Shown: piece by piece, positions 46,277-58,585 of the stretch
Layout of the letters: every line of letters starts with the position of its first letter
How positions within the stretch are numbered: the stretch's first letter is position 1
DNA from: Ischnura elegans
Lineage: Eukaryota > Arthropoda > Insecta > Odonata > Coenagrionidae
Assembly (NCBI RefSeq): GCF_921293095.1
Contig: NC_060259.1
Span: forward strand, 23,319,812-23,383,811
Length of the DNA: 64,000 nucleotides
Reading direction: 5' to 3'
The notes under the pieces: generated by a model
The model's database searches: none
The model's input: the letters and a program-made list of their open reading frames with translations, nothing else
Told to the model about the DNA's origin: nothing
Made by a program: the position numbers and the translations under genes

Positions 46277-47174
46277 TTTACATGCTAGTTGGTACAGTAT
46301 TGAATAGGTTGTTCCTCTTGTGTCATGATTAATGTTGTTAAAGCCTATAATGTCAATTTTAACCCTTGAACGCCGTCCTATGTACTGGGTACCGACCCCT
46401 TAAACCTTGATTTTTGCCGCTATACGGCCGCGAACCATTCCAGCAGGCTTTGTTCCAAAGTGCTTTTTATGTACAAAATATTATAAGGATGTGTTACAAA
46501 TGTGTCTATGAATAATAAAGGAATGAAGGGAATGAGCAGGGCTTCCAGGGCTCCAACAGTAGATAGAAATATTCAAGGAAGAAAAAACGAGGCAGTCAGT
46601 ACACGGATGTAGATCACTGTGAATTGATAGAGGTAGTTCTTGTGTATAGTGTGCAAAGGATAGGAAGTGCTAAGTTTTTTAGGATGTAAGGAGAGAAGTG
46701 GTGAAATAAATACTTTATCATGAACGTGACGTTCATTTTAAGAATAGACCAACAAGGAAAGGCATGTAATCAAGACTAAATCCAGGCATTGAACTGGTTG
46801 GAAAAGAAAGTGAAGAAATACTCGGCTCAAATTTACCGACAGTGAGAGAAGTACTGTGTGTTTTCTCTATCACCTAATGGGTTCGAAATTTGTAAGACTT
46901 AGTGCGAGAAAAACCGTGAGAAATGCGTCTCATCCATAGTATAAAACTAGAATTCATGTTGTTACGGAAAATAAGGCGATTGAAAAGTTAGAAAAATGAG
47001 GCAAAGAATGGATGAACGTGCAACGGCATAAAAAGAGCGCGAACTACAGTGGATATGAAGAGAAGAGAATCTTTCGTAACAAAACTTGATGATTTGCTTG
47101 ACATTGCAAGGAGCGGTACCTACCATTGCATTTTTCACGCGCGAGGAGGAAAGTGCAGTTATTCTCTCGGATAA
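46277..47174. other. No recognisable feature
   Basis: AT-rich sequence between the inverted arm and the RTE. TTAACCCTTGAACGCCG near 46369 resembles a piggyBac-type end but has no partner. Confidence 0.45.
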
Positions 47175-48587
47175 ATGTGCTTGGCTCGCGGCTGAGCTTT
47201 AAGCCACCGAGTGCGTCCACCGGGTTGCGGATGGTGGGTCAACCTCTAGATATAGAGGTTAGCTGCGATATAAGCAAGTTTACTTGTCGAATAAGCAGTC
47301 GTGGACAAAAAGCGGCGGTTATCGGAGGTGGTATGGGTCTATCCCTGGGTGAGATAGGCCATCTAAATGATGCACTAAACCTGTGAAGATACCGTGACTT
47401 GGCGATGAGAGGCCGCCAACAATTATGCCTCACATCACCCGGAGGAGAGGGCAGCAGCTCTTCTTCATATGAGTGAAGGTGGAGATCTCGATGGTCAGTA
47501 CAGCGACACTCATTGCACTTCAGGCGTAGTAGCATTTACTTTAACGGATGTAGTACTGCGATGTGGAAGGCAAGGGGAAACCACCACATTATTATCCCGA
47601 GGAGGCGCAGCTACTCCAACTATAATTGTCTGACATGATGGAATTCTCTCAGGTAAAAAATTCCGGAGGTAAACTAGGCCCCCATTCGGATCTCCGGGCG
47701 GGGACTACCCGAGAGGGTACATCGGTCAATTGTGATAAAGTTATGAGGATAGGTACATGGAACGTGAGATCACTCAGGACTTGCGGTAAGCTAGAAAACC
47801 TAAAAGTGGAAATGGAAAGATTGAATACCGACGTGCTAGGAATCAGCGAAATGAAATGGCCTGAGGAGGGAGACTTTTGCAGTGGAAGCTATAGGATTAT
47901 ACACAGGATCCCTGAACGGTAATGCTGGGGTTGGGATAATGCTCAGAAAGAGCGCCGGAATGCGTGTGAAAAGCTTCCTACAGTACAATGAAAGGATAGT
48001 TATGGTGAAGATAGAAACTAAGCCGGTAGATACCGTAGTGGTGCAAGTCTACATGCCCACGACAGACTACGAGGATGAAGAAGTTGAAGACGTCTACGAT
48101 GATATAAAGGAAGTAACCAAAAAGGTAAGGGGTGAAGAAAACCTAATTGTTTTAGGTGATTGGAACGCTGTCGTCGGCAAAGGCCAGGATGGAAGAATAA
48201 CCGGAAAATATGGATTAGGAAATAGAAATGAAAGAGGAGAAAGGCTGTTAGAGTTCTGCACAGAACACAAATTAGTGGTTATTTAAGAATCACATGCGAA
48301 GAAGATACACATGGAAAATGCCAGGAGACAAAAGAAGATTTCAACTGGACTATATTTTAGTGAAACAGAGGTTTAGAAACCAGATAAAGGACTGTAAAAG
48401 CTACCCGGGGGCAGATATCGACAGTGATCATAATCTAGTGATGATGAAATGCCATCTGAAATTCAAGAAATTGAAGAAATCAGCTAAGAACACCTGGCAA
48501 TTAGAGAAACTTAAGGAGCCAGAAAATCAACAGGCCTTTCAAGAAGTAGTGGAGCGCAAGATAGGACTAGATCAGTCTGAAAACTCA
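47175..48587 (+). mobile_element. RTE-type retrotransposon, 5' part (split by Harbinger)
   Basis: Covers the 5' untranslated region (ACCGGGTTGCGGATGGTGGG near 47220; GGCAAGGGGAAACCACCACA near 47567) and the endonuclease. It continues at 51742 after the inserted DNA transposon. Together the parts give about 3.4 kb, close to a full RTE element. Preservation is better than in the two copies at 2.5-6.3 kb, but frameshifts occur at about 47915 and 48286. Confidence 0.9.
47743..48587 (+). pseudogene. RTE AP-like endonuclease
   Basis: Three overlapping frames together give the domain: GTWNVRSLRTCGKLENL, VLGISEMKWPEEGDF, then GSLNGNAGVGI, VQVYMPTTDYED and LIVLGDWNAVVGKG, then RRRYTWKMPGDK, QLDYILVKQRF and the catalytic SDHNLVMMK. 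In the RTE clade this nuclease nicks the target for reverse transcription. All key motifs are readable but lie in different frames, so the gene is dead. The domain is followed after about 90 bp by the Harbinger insertion. Confidence 0.88.
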
Positions 48588-48649
48588 TGCCTTGTTTCCA
48601 CTACGAAGGGTCTACAGCGGTTAGGGGATGATGGGTAACCTGACCAGCG

Positions 48650-50968
48650 TTCCAACGGGAAGTTTGTCCGAATACCCTGCCGGGAACAGAAGTTTGGGGC
48701 AACCCGCTGTTACTCCCGAGAAAAAAGTGGCATGTTTTTGAGGCCGCGGTGAAAGTCGGAACTAATGGCAGCACCTGTCTTGGACCCTGGCAGACGTCGT
48801 TAGGGCATTGAAACCCGTGTAAATTAAGGAAAAATTTGTGGAGAATATGTTGGATTCCGGAGATATAAGGCTAAATCTTATTATTTTAAATTAAATAGCC
48901 ATTCTTTATTGTAAACTGTACGAGCTTACGCAGGGATTCTAGCACTCCTGTACATTAATATTGCGAATTATATGCCGGTATGTCTCTCCCTTCGGCTACG
49001 AACTTGTAACTGCAAAGTACGCCTTGAAGCAATGGAATAAATACTGGAGATTATCTACGACATTAGCGAACGGATTCTCATCACGGTAAGGTGATGTTTA
49101 CGTAAATGACGCGATAAATATTTGTCACAACAGAGGAATAGTACAAATTTCTCAATTAGGTAATGGAAGAGAGTTATCCTAAAAATAAATTCATTATATC
49201 TATCTTATGAAAGGTTTGGTTCAAAATGAAAAGTAAATACCCTCTGCATTTAAGTAATTTATTCAGGTTTGGAGATACCTTTGAAACATGTGTTGATATG
49301 GATTGAACAAATAAAAAGAACAATGTGACCTTCTCAATACTGGGAAGTGGTAAACTCCATAAAAGGGTTAACTATGTATGTATTGCGATGACCTCGTCCC
49401 TTAAAAGTTTATCTGCACATTCATTGTGGCTTAGTTTCCAATTCACGACACAAAAATCTTCCAATCCGAGTCATTAGTGGCACCTATCAAAGAACATCAC
49501 TGCCACACGAAAAATTATATCCAATAATTTTCTCCATATAAGAACCGTGTTAACGTAACACCACTTTGGCACCAAAAACATACTGAAGTCATTTTCTTAA
49601 CAGATATTGCTGATAAACAGATGAATCTGTAAATAGGAAACATTCTAACATCAGTCAATCACAAGGCAATAAATTACATGTTACAGAAATACTTACATCT
49701 TCAGTTTTCTTTAGCAATTTAACTGAAAATACGAAAAATTCAATGATAAAAATAATTACCTTCCAATTCTTCTAATCCATCATTCAATTATACTTACTAC
49801 GGGAATACATGCCATTATGCATTATGGGCATTAAGAATTAAACTATGAATGACATTGGTGAATGTAGGGAATTCACATATCTATATGATCAAAGTTGTTG
49901 ACCATCTGGCATCAAATATCACACATTAATTAATTCTAGACTAGGAAAAAATATTGTCATCAGTCAACATTATAACAAATCAATATCCTGATGGCTGTAA
50001 CAATAAGTACAATAATTAAATACTAAATTCTCATCATCACTTGCATTATTGCATTCAGAACCAGTATTACAATGTAAAGTGAAGAATTAGCATAGCATTA
50101 GGCACACCGCAAGTGTCACTCCATTTTGCAATGAAGACTTAGTACAGCCAATCACTCAGGACTAACAAATTTAAAAGATTCTACGTAGCTAAGGAAATCT
50201 CCATTCATATTAATTGTAACTTACTTGATGAACAACAATGATTACCATCTGAACTGAGATATATAGTAAAAGCATTGGCACAGAAGCCTGAAGTCACTCA
50301 ACACACGTGGCAATGGTATATTTGTAATCCAAATAGAAAAGACAAATGGAAAAGACATTGAGCATTCTCAGGCAATCTCGGCATCTAAAAAAACAAAGAC
50401 AACAAAGTAAACAGGGCTCCATACGCAGCTAATCATGAATGTTCATTTTAATCTTTACTTACTGAATGAAGAGCCTGGCATAAACTCAGGACCTTAGCAT
50501 TCACATTGATGGAGAAGGCAAAGTTCACTTCAAAAATTCACAAAGTATCTGTTAACAAGGGTAGCACTTACATTGACATTTAACATTCAAATGTGATGAG
50601 AGTAAAAGATGAATTGCAATAATTCTAAGTTGAGTACCGTATCTCATCCTTACGAGATCATCATAACTGTGAAAAGAAAATATTACATTAGCCATCGAAA
50701 TGTCGAGAATAAATATAGATAATCAATACTTATGGTACAAGGTACTCACTGGATGATTGTCGTGGGGCATGAAATGCCTTTCACACAGTCTCTGCCCTGC
50801 CTTCAACTCAAAGTTTACCCTTGGTATTGCAGCTTGCCATTTGGGGGAGGTAAATAGTTGAGTAACGAAATAGCGTGTGATGAAAATGTAGGTTCAAGTA
50901 GCTAGATTGTTGCATTTGATCAACATTTATTTAATGCTGTGGCGAAATTGGATCCGCCTCCGGAACAA
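48650..50968. other. Harbinger interior without recognisable genes
   Basis: About 2.3 kb of AT-rich DNA between the left subterminal region and the transposase remnant. No domain or nested element boundary was recognised. It may be captured host DNA or decayed element sequence. Confidence 0.4.
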
Positions 50969-51300
50969 ATGGAAGAAGAAATGCGACGGAGGAGGAACCT
51001 GAGGGCCTATATTATAAATAGGTTACGAAGAAAACCCCGGCATTACATTAGAAGTTGACGGTTTGTTAGCAGTCAGGGGTTTTGGGATGGAGATGTTCCC
51101 AAATGACCCGATGCTTTTCAAAAAATATATCGTATTCAGCGGGATACATTTCAAATGCTGTGCAATAGAATAAGGACTAGCATCGTTAAAATAAGTACGC
51201 GCACGCGAGAAGCTATTCTCGTCCCTAAAGGATAGCGATTGCACTGTACTACCTCAAGTTTGGGTCAGATCTTGCAGTGGTGGAGGTATTCTGCGATGTC
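50969..51300 (+). pseudogene. PIF/Harbinger transposase, N-terminal remnant
   Basis: Reading through two frameshifts gives MEEEMRRRRNLRAY, then FQKIYRIQRDTFQMLCNRI, STRTREAIL, and RIAIALYYLKFGSDLAVVE. This is the N-terminal helical region that precedes the DDE nuclease in Harbinger transposases (pattern F..ffRi....Fe.Lc... then erlAiaLyyLa.Gs). The nuclease domain itself is missing. The sequence stops where the oppositely oriented Myb-like remnant begins, so an internal deletion has probably joined the two genes tail to tail. Confidence 0.75.
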
Positions 51301-51314
51301 AACATAGGCCGCTT

Positions 51315-51461
51315 TTATACCCGAGCAGCTAAGTCTGCCCACACCTGTTTGTGGCCTTTAAATGTACCCCGAAACCTCCGTTGGATATTTTCCTCTTCAT
51401 AAATCGAGAGCAAGATCTCCGTCTCGTCGTCTAAAAAATTCTTTCTCTCAGGATTGGCCAT
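51315..51461 (-). pseudogene. Myb/SANT-like protein of PIF/Harbinger, N-terminal remnant
   Basis: A 48-codon frame starts at ATG 51461-51459 and stops at 51317-51315. The sequence includes NFLDDETEILLSIYEEENIQ and HKQVWADLAARV. This is the pattern of the Myb/SANT-like (trihelix/MADF-type) DNA-binding domain (DDE...LL..Y......I......W..lA..), which PIF/Harbinger elements encode as their second protein to help the transposase reach the ends. The frame is open but truncated before the end of the domain. Confidence 0.72.
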
Positions 51462-51741
51462 CCCCGCTCTTATTTTAAAAAATGTGTACTCGCAACGTTT
51501 TTCCTCCCTTCAATAATTGCCTGATCTCGTGGTTGTTAGACGAAATACGTTCGTCAATTGCTCACTAGATCAGGAAACTAGCGTTCCCACTACGATTTCT
51601 AACCCGCGTTACCTGCTAACCCGCGTCAGCCAACCCGGGTTACAATTCTGACCGGGGTTGGCGCTAACTGCCGTTTCCACAACGATATGTAACCCGGGTC
51701 AGCGCTAACCCGCGTAAGAAGGGCGTAGTGGAAACAAGGCA

Positions 51742-53745
51742 TCAGTTGAGAATAGCTGGACTACCTTAAGAAGTGGATTTCAGGAGGCCGCTAGAGAAGT
51801 TCTAGGGATAAGAAAATGTGTTAAGAAAAAGCCATGGATCACGGATGAAATCCTAGACCTCATTAAAGAAAGGAGAAAGTATAAGAATAAGAATACTGAG
51901 GAAGGACAGGCTTGCTACAAGAGAATAAGGAACGTGATTTGCCGCCAAGCGAGGGAAGCCAGAGAAGCGTGGATGAGGAACATATGTGAGGACGTACAAA
52001 ATAACCTCGTAAAGGGAAAGTGGAAGCGGCCTATAGAATAGTGAGGAACCATTTCAAGGAACGAAACACAAAATGTAATGGCATAAGGGACAGGAATGGA
52101 AACATTCTAATTGAAAACGAAGATAAAGCCGAGAGATGGAAGGAATACCTGGAGAAATTATACAACGGGAGCAAACTTAGCTCAAAAGTTCTCGAAGAAG
52201 AAAGTGAAGTTGAAAAGGATGACATTGGAGCAAGCATCTTAAGATCGGAATTTGACGCTGCAGTAAGAGACCTGCGAAAGAATAAGGCCCCAGGAATAGA
52301 TGACATGCCAGCAGAGCTAATGAAAAATGCAGGAGAAAGGGTCTTAACTGTATAAAACTATCTGCGATATGTACTCAACAGGAGATTTACCTAGTGACTT
52401 CGAGAAGAACATCATCATTCCTATACCCAAAAAGAAGAGAGCTGAGAAGTGCGAAGAATTTACGACCATAAGCCTGACGACACATGCGTCGAAGATTCTG
52501 ACAAGAATCATTTACAGGAGAATTGAACGAAGAGCAGAAGAATTCCTGGATGAGGACCAATTCGGATTTAGGAAAAGCAGGGGCACAAGGGAAGCAATTT
52601 TGGCTCTTAGGATGATCATAGAGAAGAGAATGGAGAAAAACAAACCAATCTTCATAGCATTTGTCGATTTAGAGAAGGCCTTTGATAACGTGGAATGGAA
52701 TTCAATGCTTAGAATTTTGAAAGAAATCGGCGTACTCTACAATGATCGTAGAATTATTCATAGTTTGTATAAAAACCAAGTAGCTGTGATCAAATGTGGA
52801 CCAAACGGTGCAGAAGCGAGAATAAGAAAAGCGGTGAGACAAGGTTGTGCGCTTTCCCCTTAATTTTTAATGTTTACATAGAGAAAGCCATCAACGAAAT
52901 CAAGCAGAAAGCTTCGGGTGTCAATATCCACGGAGAAAAAATTAGTATGCTGTGATTTGCTGACGACATAGCAGTCATAGCCGAGACAGAGAAGGATTTG
53001 CAGAAGACGTTGACAAATGGAAAGGACAATGGCCAGATATCAGCTGAAAATCAACAAAAAGAAGACTAAGATATTAGTTTGCAGTAAAAGAGAGGAGGCT
53101 AAAACAAACATCAACCTAGGAAAGCATAAGCTTGAAGAGGTGAACGAGTTCTCTTACCTGGGAAGCCGAATTACCAGCGATGGACGGAGCAAGAAAGAAA
53201 TACACAGTAGAATAGCGCAGGCGAAGAGGGCTTTCTACAAAAAGAAGAATCTTCTTACAGCTGAAAATACCAGCATAGAAGTAAGGAAACAATTCATCAG
53301 ATGCTACATATGGAGTATGTTTCTCTATGGAAGCGAGGCTTGGACGTTGACAGCAGCAGAGAAGTCAAGAGTGGAAGCATTCGAAATGTGGTGCTACCGA
53401 AGAATGATGAAGATAAAATGGATTGGCCGTGTGAGTAACCATGAAGTGCTAAGGAGAGTAGGAGAAAAGAGAAGCCTCCTAAAAACATTAAGCAGAAGAA
53501 GGGACAACTTAGTTGGCCACATTCTGAGGCACGATGGTATGATGAAGACAATCGTTGAAGGACAAGTGGAAGGGAAAAAGGGCAAGGGACGGCCCCGAAT
53601 CAGTTATTTCGGACAGGTTGAAAAGGATGTAAAAGAGAATAAATATGTAGCTATGAAGATATTAGCGGATAGGAGAGAGAGATGGAGAGCTGCGTCAAAC
53701 CAATCTTAGGATTGTTGACTAATGATGATGAAATGTGCTCGGGCT
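51742..53745 (+). mobile_element. RTE-type retrotransposon, 3' part
   Basis: Continuation of 47175-48587 after the Harbinger insertion. It carries the linker, reverse transcriptase and C-terminal domain and ends in GATGATGAAATG-like 3' repeats typical of RTE tails. The next about 800 bp (to 54561) lie outside the element but still inside the 9-kb inverted arms. Confidence 0.9.
52020..53709 (+). pseudogene. RTE reverse transcriptase and C-terminal domain
   Basis: Three consecutive open stretches (52020-52355, 52369-52863, 53017-53709). Motifs in order: LRKNKAPGIDDMPAELM, IIPIPKKKRAEKCEEF, QFGFRKSRGTREAI, FVDLEKAFDNVEWN (motif A), RQGCALSP, FADD at 52956-52967 preceded by an in-frame TGA (52953-52955), then NEFSYLGSRITSDG, GSEAWTL, MWCYRRMMKIKWIGRVSN and GHILRHDGMMKTIVEG. 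The protein copies its RNA at the nicked target. Both motif A aspartate and the FADD pair are intact, but two frame breaks and the TGA make it inactive. Confidence 0.9.
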
Positions 53746-54561
53746 GAAGAAATAAAGTTCTTACGCAAATAAAGAGGAGAACGAAATGCAGTTATTGGTT
53801 GAATAGATTTCAATATATTCAAGAAGAAATGAAAAGATGTGGTTCTCCGCTCCTTTTGTTGCATTAGCTCCCATCAGTGACCCCCAGTTCCTACAAAGAC
53901 TTTTTAATTAGGAAAGTATTAACCTGGACATAGCAGCACAAAAGAGGTTTTCAAACCACTTGTGGTACATGAGTGAGGAGTTGGTATGCCTGTCATTCTT
54001 TGACGGATCCATTGCTAGGTGTGAAAAAAACGTGATACGCCGTATGTGGTCTTGTGTAGGAAAATATGATCCACCGAAGAAGGCATTCTATAAACGTAAA
54101 GACATGACTAAGCTATCAATACCAAATTTGGTCACCACTAATTCGAGAAAGCTATTTAATGTACCTATTGTAAATATGTATTGCATTCTTTGATGTGAAC
54201 ATGCGAGAATGTGATGAACACACAAGAACGATTCGCAAATTATTCGGGGTCATTAAGTGGGAAACGATTGTGCAGCGAGAGGAGTGAAACTAATTCAAGA
54301 TTTTTAGGCAGTCACGTTGAAGGAAGAGAGCTTTCTACATTTATTACTGACAATAAGTGTGACTTTTCATCGCAATGCAACTCTTACGTGCGGAAAGGCA
54401 CTTTAATTGCCAAATATGGGATGTCAATGAAAAATATATTTTATTTTGGTTAATGTACCGAAATTCATGGACAGAATGAAAATAAATTGATCTCTTGGAT
54501 TGGAAGTATTGTTATGGCAATTAAATTCTTTCTAAGGTAAGCACATTTCTTCAGAGGCTAG
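53746..54561. other. No recognisable feature
   Basis: Open stretches at 53960-54193 and 54211-54453 have no recognised domain, although the first (MWYMSEELVCLSFFDGSIA...) looks protein-like and could be a transposase C-terminal fragment. This cannot be settled by eye. Confidence 0.35.
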
Positions 54562-54924
54562 ATCTTGACATCAGGAGCAAAGTCTTTGCCGAGGAAGGGG
54601 AGGGGGTTGAGGGGAAGTCTCCAGTAAGTGGTGCGGGACATACCTCAGCGGTGCCGCGGTGCGGGGAGGCGCCCTAGGGGGGGGATTGCATTACAACGGA
54701 TGATATATCCTAAACGCTTAGAGATAGGTTAAAACAAACAGAAAATCGGCCCCAAAAAACTCAATTGAGGGTCCTTAGTACTTAGGGCCCTTGGGGCACG
54801 GGTTGCCGTTATTTAAAAGTAACCAAATTTTAACACGTGAATATAAACACCATTTGGATCATTTTGAGACCAGGAAAACATGACTTTTCGCAATTCTGAA
54901 AAATAAGGGCCGGCCTACTGATCA
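54562..54924. repeat. Right arm of the 9-kb inverted repeat pair
   Basis: Inverted partner of 45865-46276. The outer end is CCGGCCTACTGATCA at 54910-54924. No flanking target duplication could be matched to the left side. Confidence 0.88.
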
Positions 54925-57129
54925 CCCCCTGACAAACAAACACCCTAGAGGCCGCGTCAGACTACATCTTCATCTGTGACTGCAGCGTCCACAATGGTAG
55001 CATCCGATCTGTTTAAACGGAACCCTTGATCCCATGATTTACAATCCCCATATCAACCCTACACTCTACCCAACTCACTAACCAAGAAAAGGCCGACAAT
55101 GCTCGATAATTCTACTCGTCACACAACTCGCTGACTCGGCCGTGTAATGAACTCCCGAACAATCCAGAGTGTTCCGACACGATGGGATTGCCTGCAGCAG
55201 ATTTTCTGGGCAACCCTCGTATAATTTGGGGTTTTAACCGACATTTATGTGTACGATGATTTCATCTTAAAAATACATACAAGCTCAATGCTACTCTTCG
55301 TTATTACAAACACCATAAGGCAAAATGTTGGGGAAAAGGGATCTCAACGCACTCAATACCGTGAGGTGGACATTTTTAAAATCCTATAAAAATGCATTCC
55401 TTTGTGTAGTGCATTCATCAATCGACAGTAAGGACATATTGAAAGGATTTTAGGCACTATATGCTTCGCTATTTCGGTAAAAGCAACATTGGAGACGTAG
55501 CTGACGTAGCCCTGAGTGATTCGCTTAATTGCCAGATCTGATTAGCGGTGTAACGTGATTTGAGTGAGGGAAACGACGCAACTTCAGGACAGTGATTTTT
55601 TTTAGTTAAGAAGTATATGCAAAAATAAATTATCACTCACGAACACGGAGGAGACAAAAATGAAAGACAGGATGCTCTATCATGCATTCGCGACTTTTCC
55701 ACCGAGTCATACTGTCGTCATGACCAACAATTCGCTGAGAAAATTGTGAGGAGAAACACACAGAAATGTCGTTTTCTATCTGTTTAGCATTGTGTTCGTT
55801 ATTGAAATGATTATAAAAGCGTTCCTTGCCCAACACTTAACGGAGAACCATATACATGTTCGTACGTCTTTCAGATGTAGTTCAAATGAATCTATCATGA
55901 TGATTCCCTTTGCAAGGTGCTGTTAATCAAGATGAAAGGGGAAAAATATGTCTGGATGTTGCATTGGTGGCTTCCTTCTATCAAGGGCGTATACGGAGGC
56001 GCAGTGAAAATTGCGTTGTATAAAGCGGTGAATTCCTAGACCGCATGGGAGAACGCGTGGACGTGAGATGGCAAAATATCTCATGTTCTAATTTCATTCG
56101 TGCAATCGCGATATTCCACGCCGTATGAGACACAAATGTAGTTCTAACCTGCGCAATTACATGCATTATGTAAAACGGCCTTCACACGGATATTCTTCAT
56201 TATATTTGAGTTAGAGGACCTCTATTAAATGTTGATAGTATTTTATAAGGAGGTTAATCTTTGTCTATGAAGTACCGTGCAAGCCGTCAACAGAATGTGG
56301 CACGGAGTAATTCCACTGTAAGCGTGCAGTACTCATCCTATCCTCATTCAGACACGCGCTCGTTTGCCAACCACATTTCAATATCATTTATGTATACCTA
56401 CAGGTGTAATCAAGTAAGAATGCATTTTATTTTGAGCGACAAAGGCGCATAATGAATATCTTTTACAGCACGTGAATAAATAAGGTTGAAAACAGGCGTG
56501 ACGGAGCAAATGTTGAAAAAGAAAACGCATAGCATGCCTGATTTAATGGTTGGATGTATAACCATAAAATATTACCGCTGACGATAACCGGTTAGTGACG
56601 GAGCAAGCGCTTGAAGTCTCCGCTGGCTACTTCAAACCACTTTCGAAAATTCTGGGCACACAAGAAAACACAACTTCCTTCCACCACAGTCAGAGTAGAA
56701 CTGAGAGTATGATGCACATTTTAAAAAGGCTAGGAGAAGTTTCCCTGGAAATATCCAATGGAGACTGTCAAAGGCTCCCCTCCGTGGAGTCATAAAACGA
56801 CCGTTTTCGAAGTTGAATCCTGGGGGTTAGGGAGATTAAAGAGGGCATTAAAGGTCAGTCAGTGTCTCTCTGGGAAGATTTTGTGGATAATTATCAGGAA
56901 AAGAACTCACTTTTTCGTGGCTTATGCGTATTTAATAAAAGCATGCCCCCGATCGCATCCAAAGAAAACTAAATTTACTTCTTGGCGTGCACTTACCTCG
57001 GCGGAAAACCCTCCGTTTTCTTCACCATAGACGAATTGGGGATCGAGCGCATTAAGGTCAGATTAATACCGGTAAACTTTGAGCTTTAAAATCCATCCGC
57101 TTTCAATAACCTTACCGCGTCGCGTTTAA
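54925..57129. other. No recognisable feature
   Basis: About 2.2 kb. The several short open stretches (55633-55836, 55981-56166, 56261-56452, 56595-57030) have no recognisable domain or splice bracketing. Confidence 0.45.
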
Positions 57130-57350
57130 TCCAGCTCCGGGCGCGCGGAGACGAACCCTACCGCTTGATCAAAAAATCAATTTAATTTCCGGTGTCGCAA
57201 AATTATTTCAAAGCTCATTGCGTATACAACTTGAGAAATCTTCAAATCTAAACTCTGATCTAAGTTCATTAGCGTAATTTTGGAAAACCCATCTGAAACT
57301 CTTAGTTAATATTTAATTTTGCTGAAAAACAGTATCCGCCATTTTTTAAC
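57130..57350. mobile_element. Fragment of a Transib terminal inverted repeat
   Basis: CCAGCTCCGGGCG, then AATTTCCGGTGTCGCA and AAAAACAGTATCCGCCATTTT occur in the same order and spacing as in the right TIR at 26886-27087 (CCAGCTCCGGGCG, AATTTCGGCGTCGCA, AAAAACAGGGTCCGCCATTTT). It is diverged and both outer ends are missing. Confidence 0.7.
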
Positions 57351-57926
57351 TGCATTTTTAGAGTTCATCGAAGTTATTCTTTATGATTACTGAAATTTAA
57401 AGAAAACGCACGTTGCTAACAGGTTATATAGCTTTTTATTCCGTACAAATCCACCAATAATTTTGGAAGATGAAGAAGATACTTTGGACGTATCTACTTA
57501 ATTTGGAAGATTTTCAGAGAGATCTAAAGAGGGGAATTTTTACGGAAATACGCTCACCTGTGAGCCTCTGTATCTCAGTGAAGGATGAAATCAAAGTCAT
57601 AGTAGGAACATCTTCGTAACGTGTTTCATATATGACTTTACTTGCGAAGACTCAAGTTTTCATCTCAAATACAGCAATTGTGTAATTTTGACTGGCTTCT
57701 TCCGATATTCGACCAGTGCGCGGGCGCATCAAAATGATTTGACGCTTTTCTCTTGCAAATTCATATGTCGACTTGTGTGAATGCTAAAACGATGAATGAT
57801 ACATCACTCTAAAGAAAATTTAATTTGAAATTCTGCTTTTTTGTAGTATGAGAAAGTCAAAAATGTAGACACATCAGTGCAGTAAGTACCTCCGCGCATC
57901 GTAAAATTATTCATTGTGTCAATGTC

Positions 57927-57962
57927 ATTTCCAATTTGACACAATTGTGTCAAATTGGAAAT
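57927..57962. repeat. Perfect 36-bp palindrome
   Basis: ATTTCCAATTTGACACAA followed directly by its reverse complement. There is no loop. It is adjacent to another TGTGTCAAT (57915-57923), suggesting a local rearrangement. No function can be assigned. Confidence 0.95.
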
Positions 57963-58119
57963 CAAGCTAGAGAATAGCTCTAAGTCTATAGAATTTAAAT
58001 ATAACAATACGTCGCGAAAAGCAATCAAGATACATATAATGGCATCGGAGTACTATTAGATCGCATAAGATGTAGTAAATTAACGAAAATGTTTAAACAA
58101 TGTGTAGCCGCTGTAGTTT

Positions 58120-58585
58120 TTAGTAGAAATTCGATGCAGCAAAGATAAGTATGAACTAACTAACGACCATGATACTATCCAAGTATGGTGCGATTCCTGG
58201 AAGTTAGTGTTAAATCTAAAAAAATGGTAGTAATTAATTTCTAGAAAAAATAAGTCCTCAAAACATAGCTTTTTCATTCAGAGTACCCAATAAGAGATTG
58301 TAGAGTCCGTATAATATGTGGATGTTAGACTCAATAATGATCTACCGTGGAATAAACATATTCGGAAAGTAAGATGTGAAGCTAATCGTGAATCGGGGTT
58401 TGTCAAAAGAATACTAGCAAATCATGACGGCAAAGTGAGAGAATCCAGCTATTTCTCCCTCTTTGGAAATATATTTGGAATTCGCTGCCAGTTTTTCGGA
58501 TCATGTTGCATGCTGGTGATTGATCACCACTGACATACACCGTAGGGGTGGGAAGCAGTGTATTATTTAGATGTAGATGTATTAT
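58120..58585 (+). pseudogene. LINE reverse-transcriptase C-terminal fragment and tail
   Basis: Readable pieces: VWCDSWKLVLNLKKM, then after stops DVRLNNDLPWNKHIRKV, EANRESGFVKRIL, KVRESSYFSL. These are the conserved C-terminal stretch of Jockey/CR1-type reverse transcriptases (YLGV.L..DL.W..HI...A....GF..R). It is followed by the LINE 3' tail with GATTGATCACC and a final TTTAGATGTAGATG. Multiple stops and an internal deletion make it a dead 5'-truncated copy. Confidence 0.75.

Larger units (their letters stand above)
48588..51741. mobile_element. PIF/Harbinger DNA transposon, 3154 bp, defective
   Basis: Perfect 18-bp terminal inverted repeats TGCCTTGTTTCCACTACG, with a 3-bp target duplication TCA (48585-48587, 51742-51744). 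Subterminal AACCCG(C/G)GTTA repeats are dense at 51600-51710. Three-base duplications are typical of PIF/Harbinger, although TWA is the usual target. Remnants of both family genes are present: a transposase N-terminus (50969-51300) and a Myb/SANT-like protein N-terminus (51315-51461, minus). It splits the RTE and therefore inserted later. Confidence 0.88.

Noticed and set aside
53960-54193. A host-gene exon
   Set aside because: The open stretch is protein-like, but it has no splice bracketing and lies inside the 9-kb inverted arms among transposon debris.
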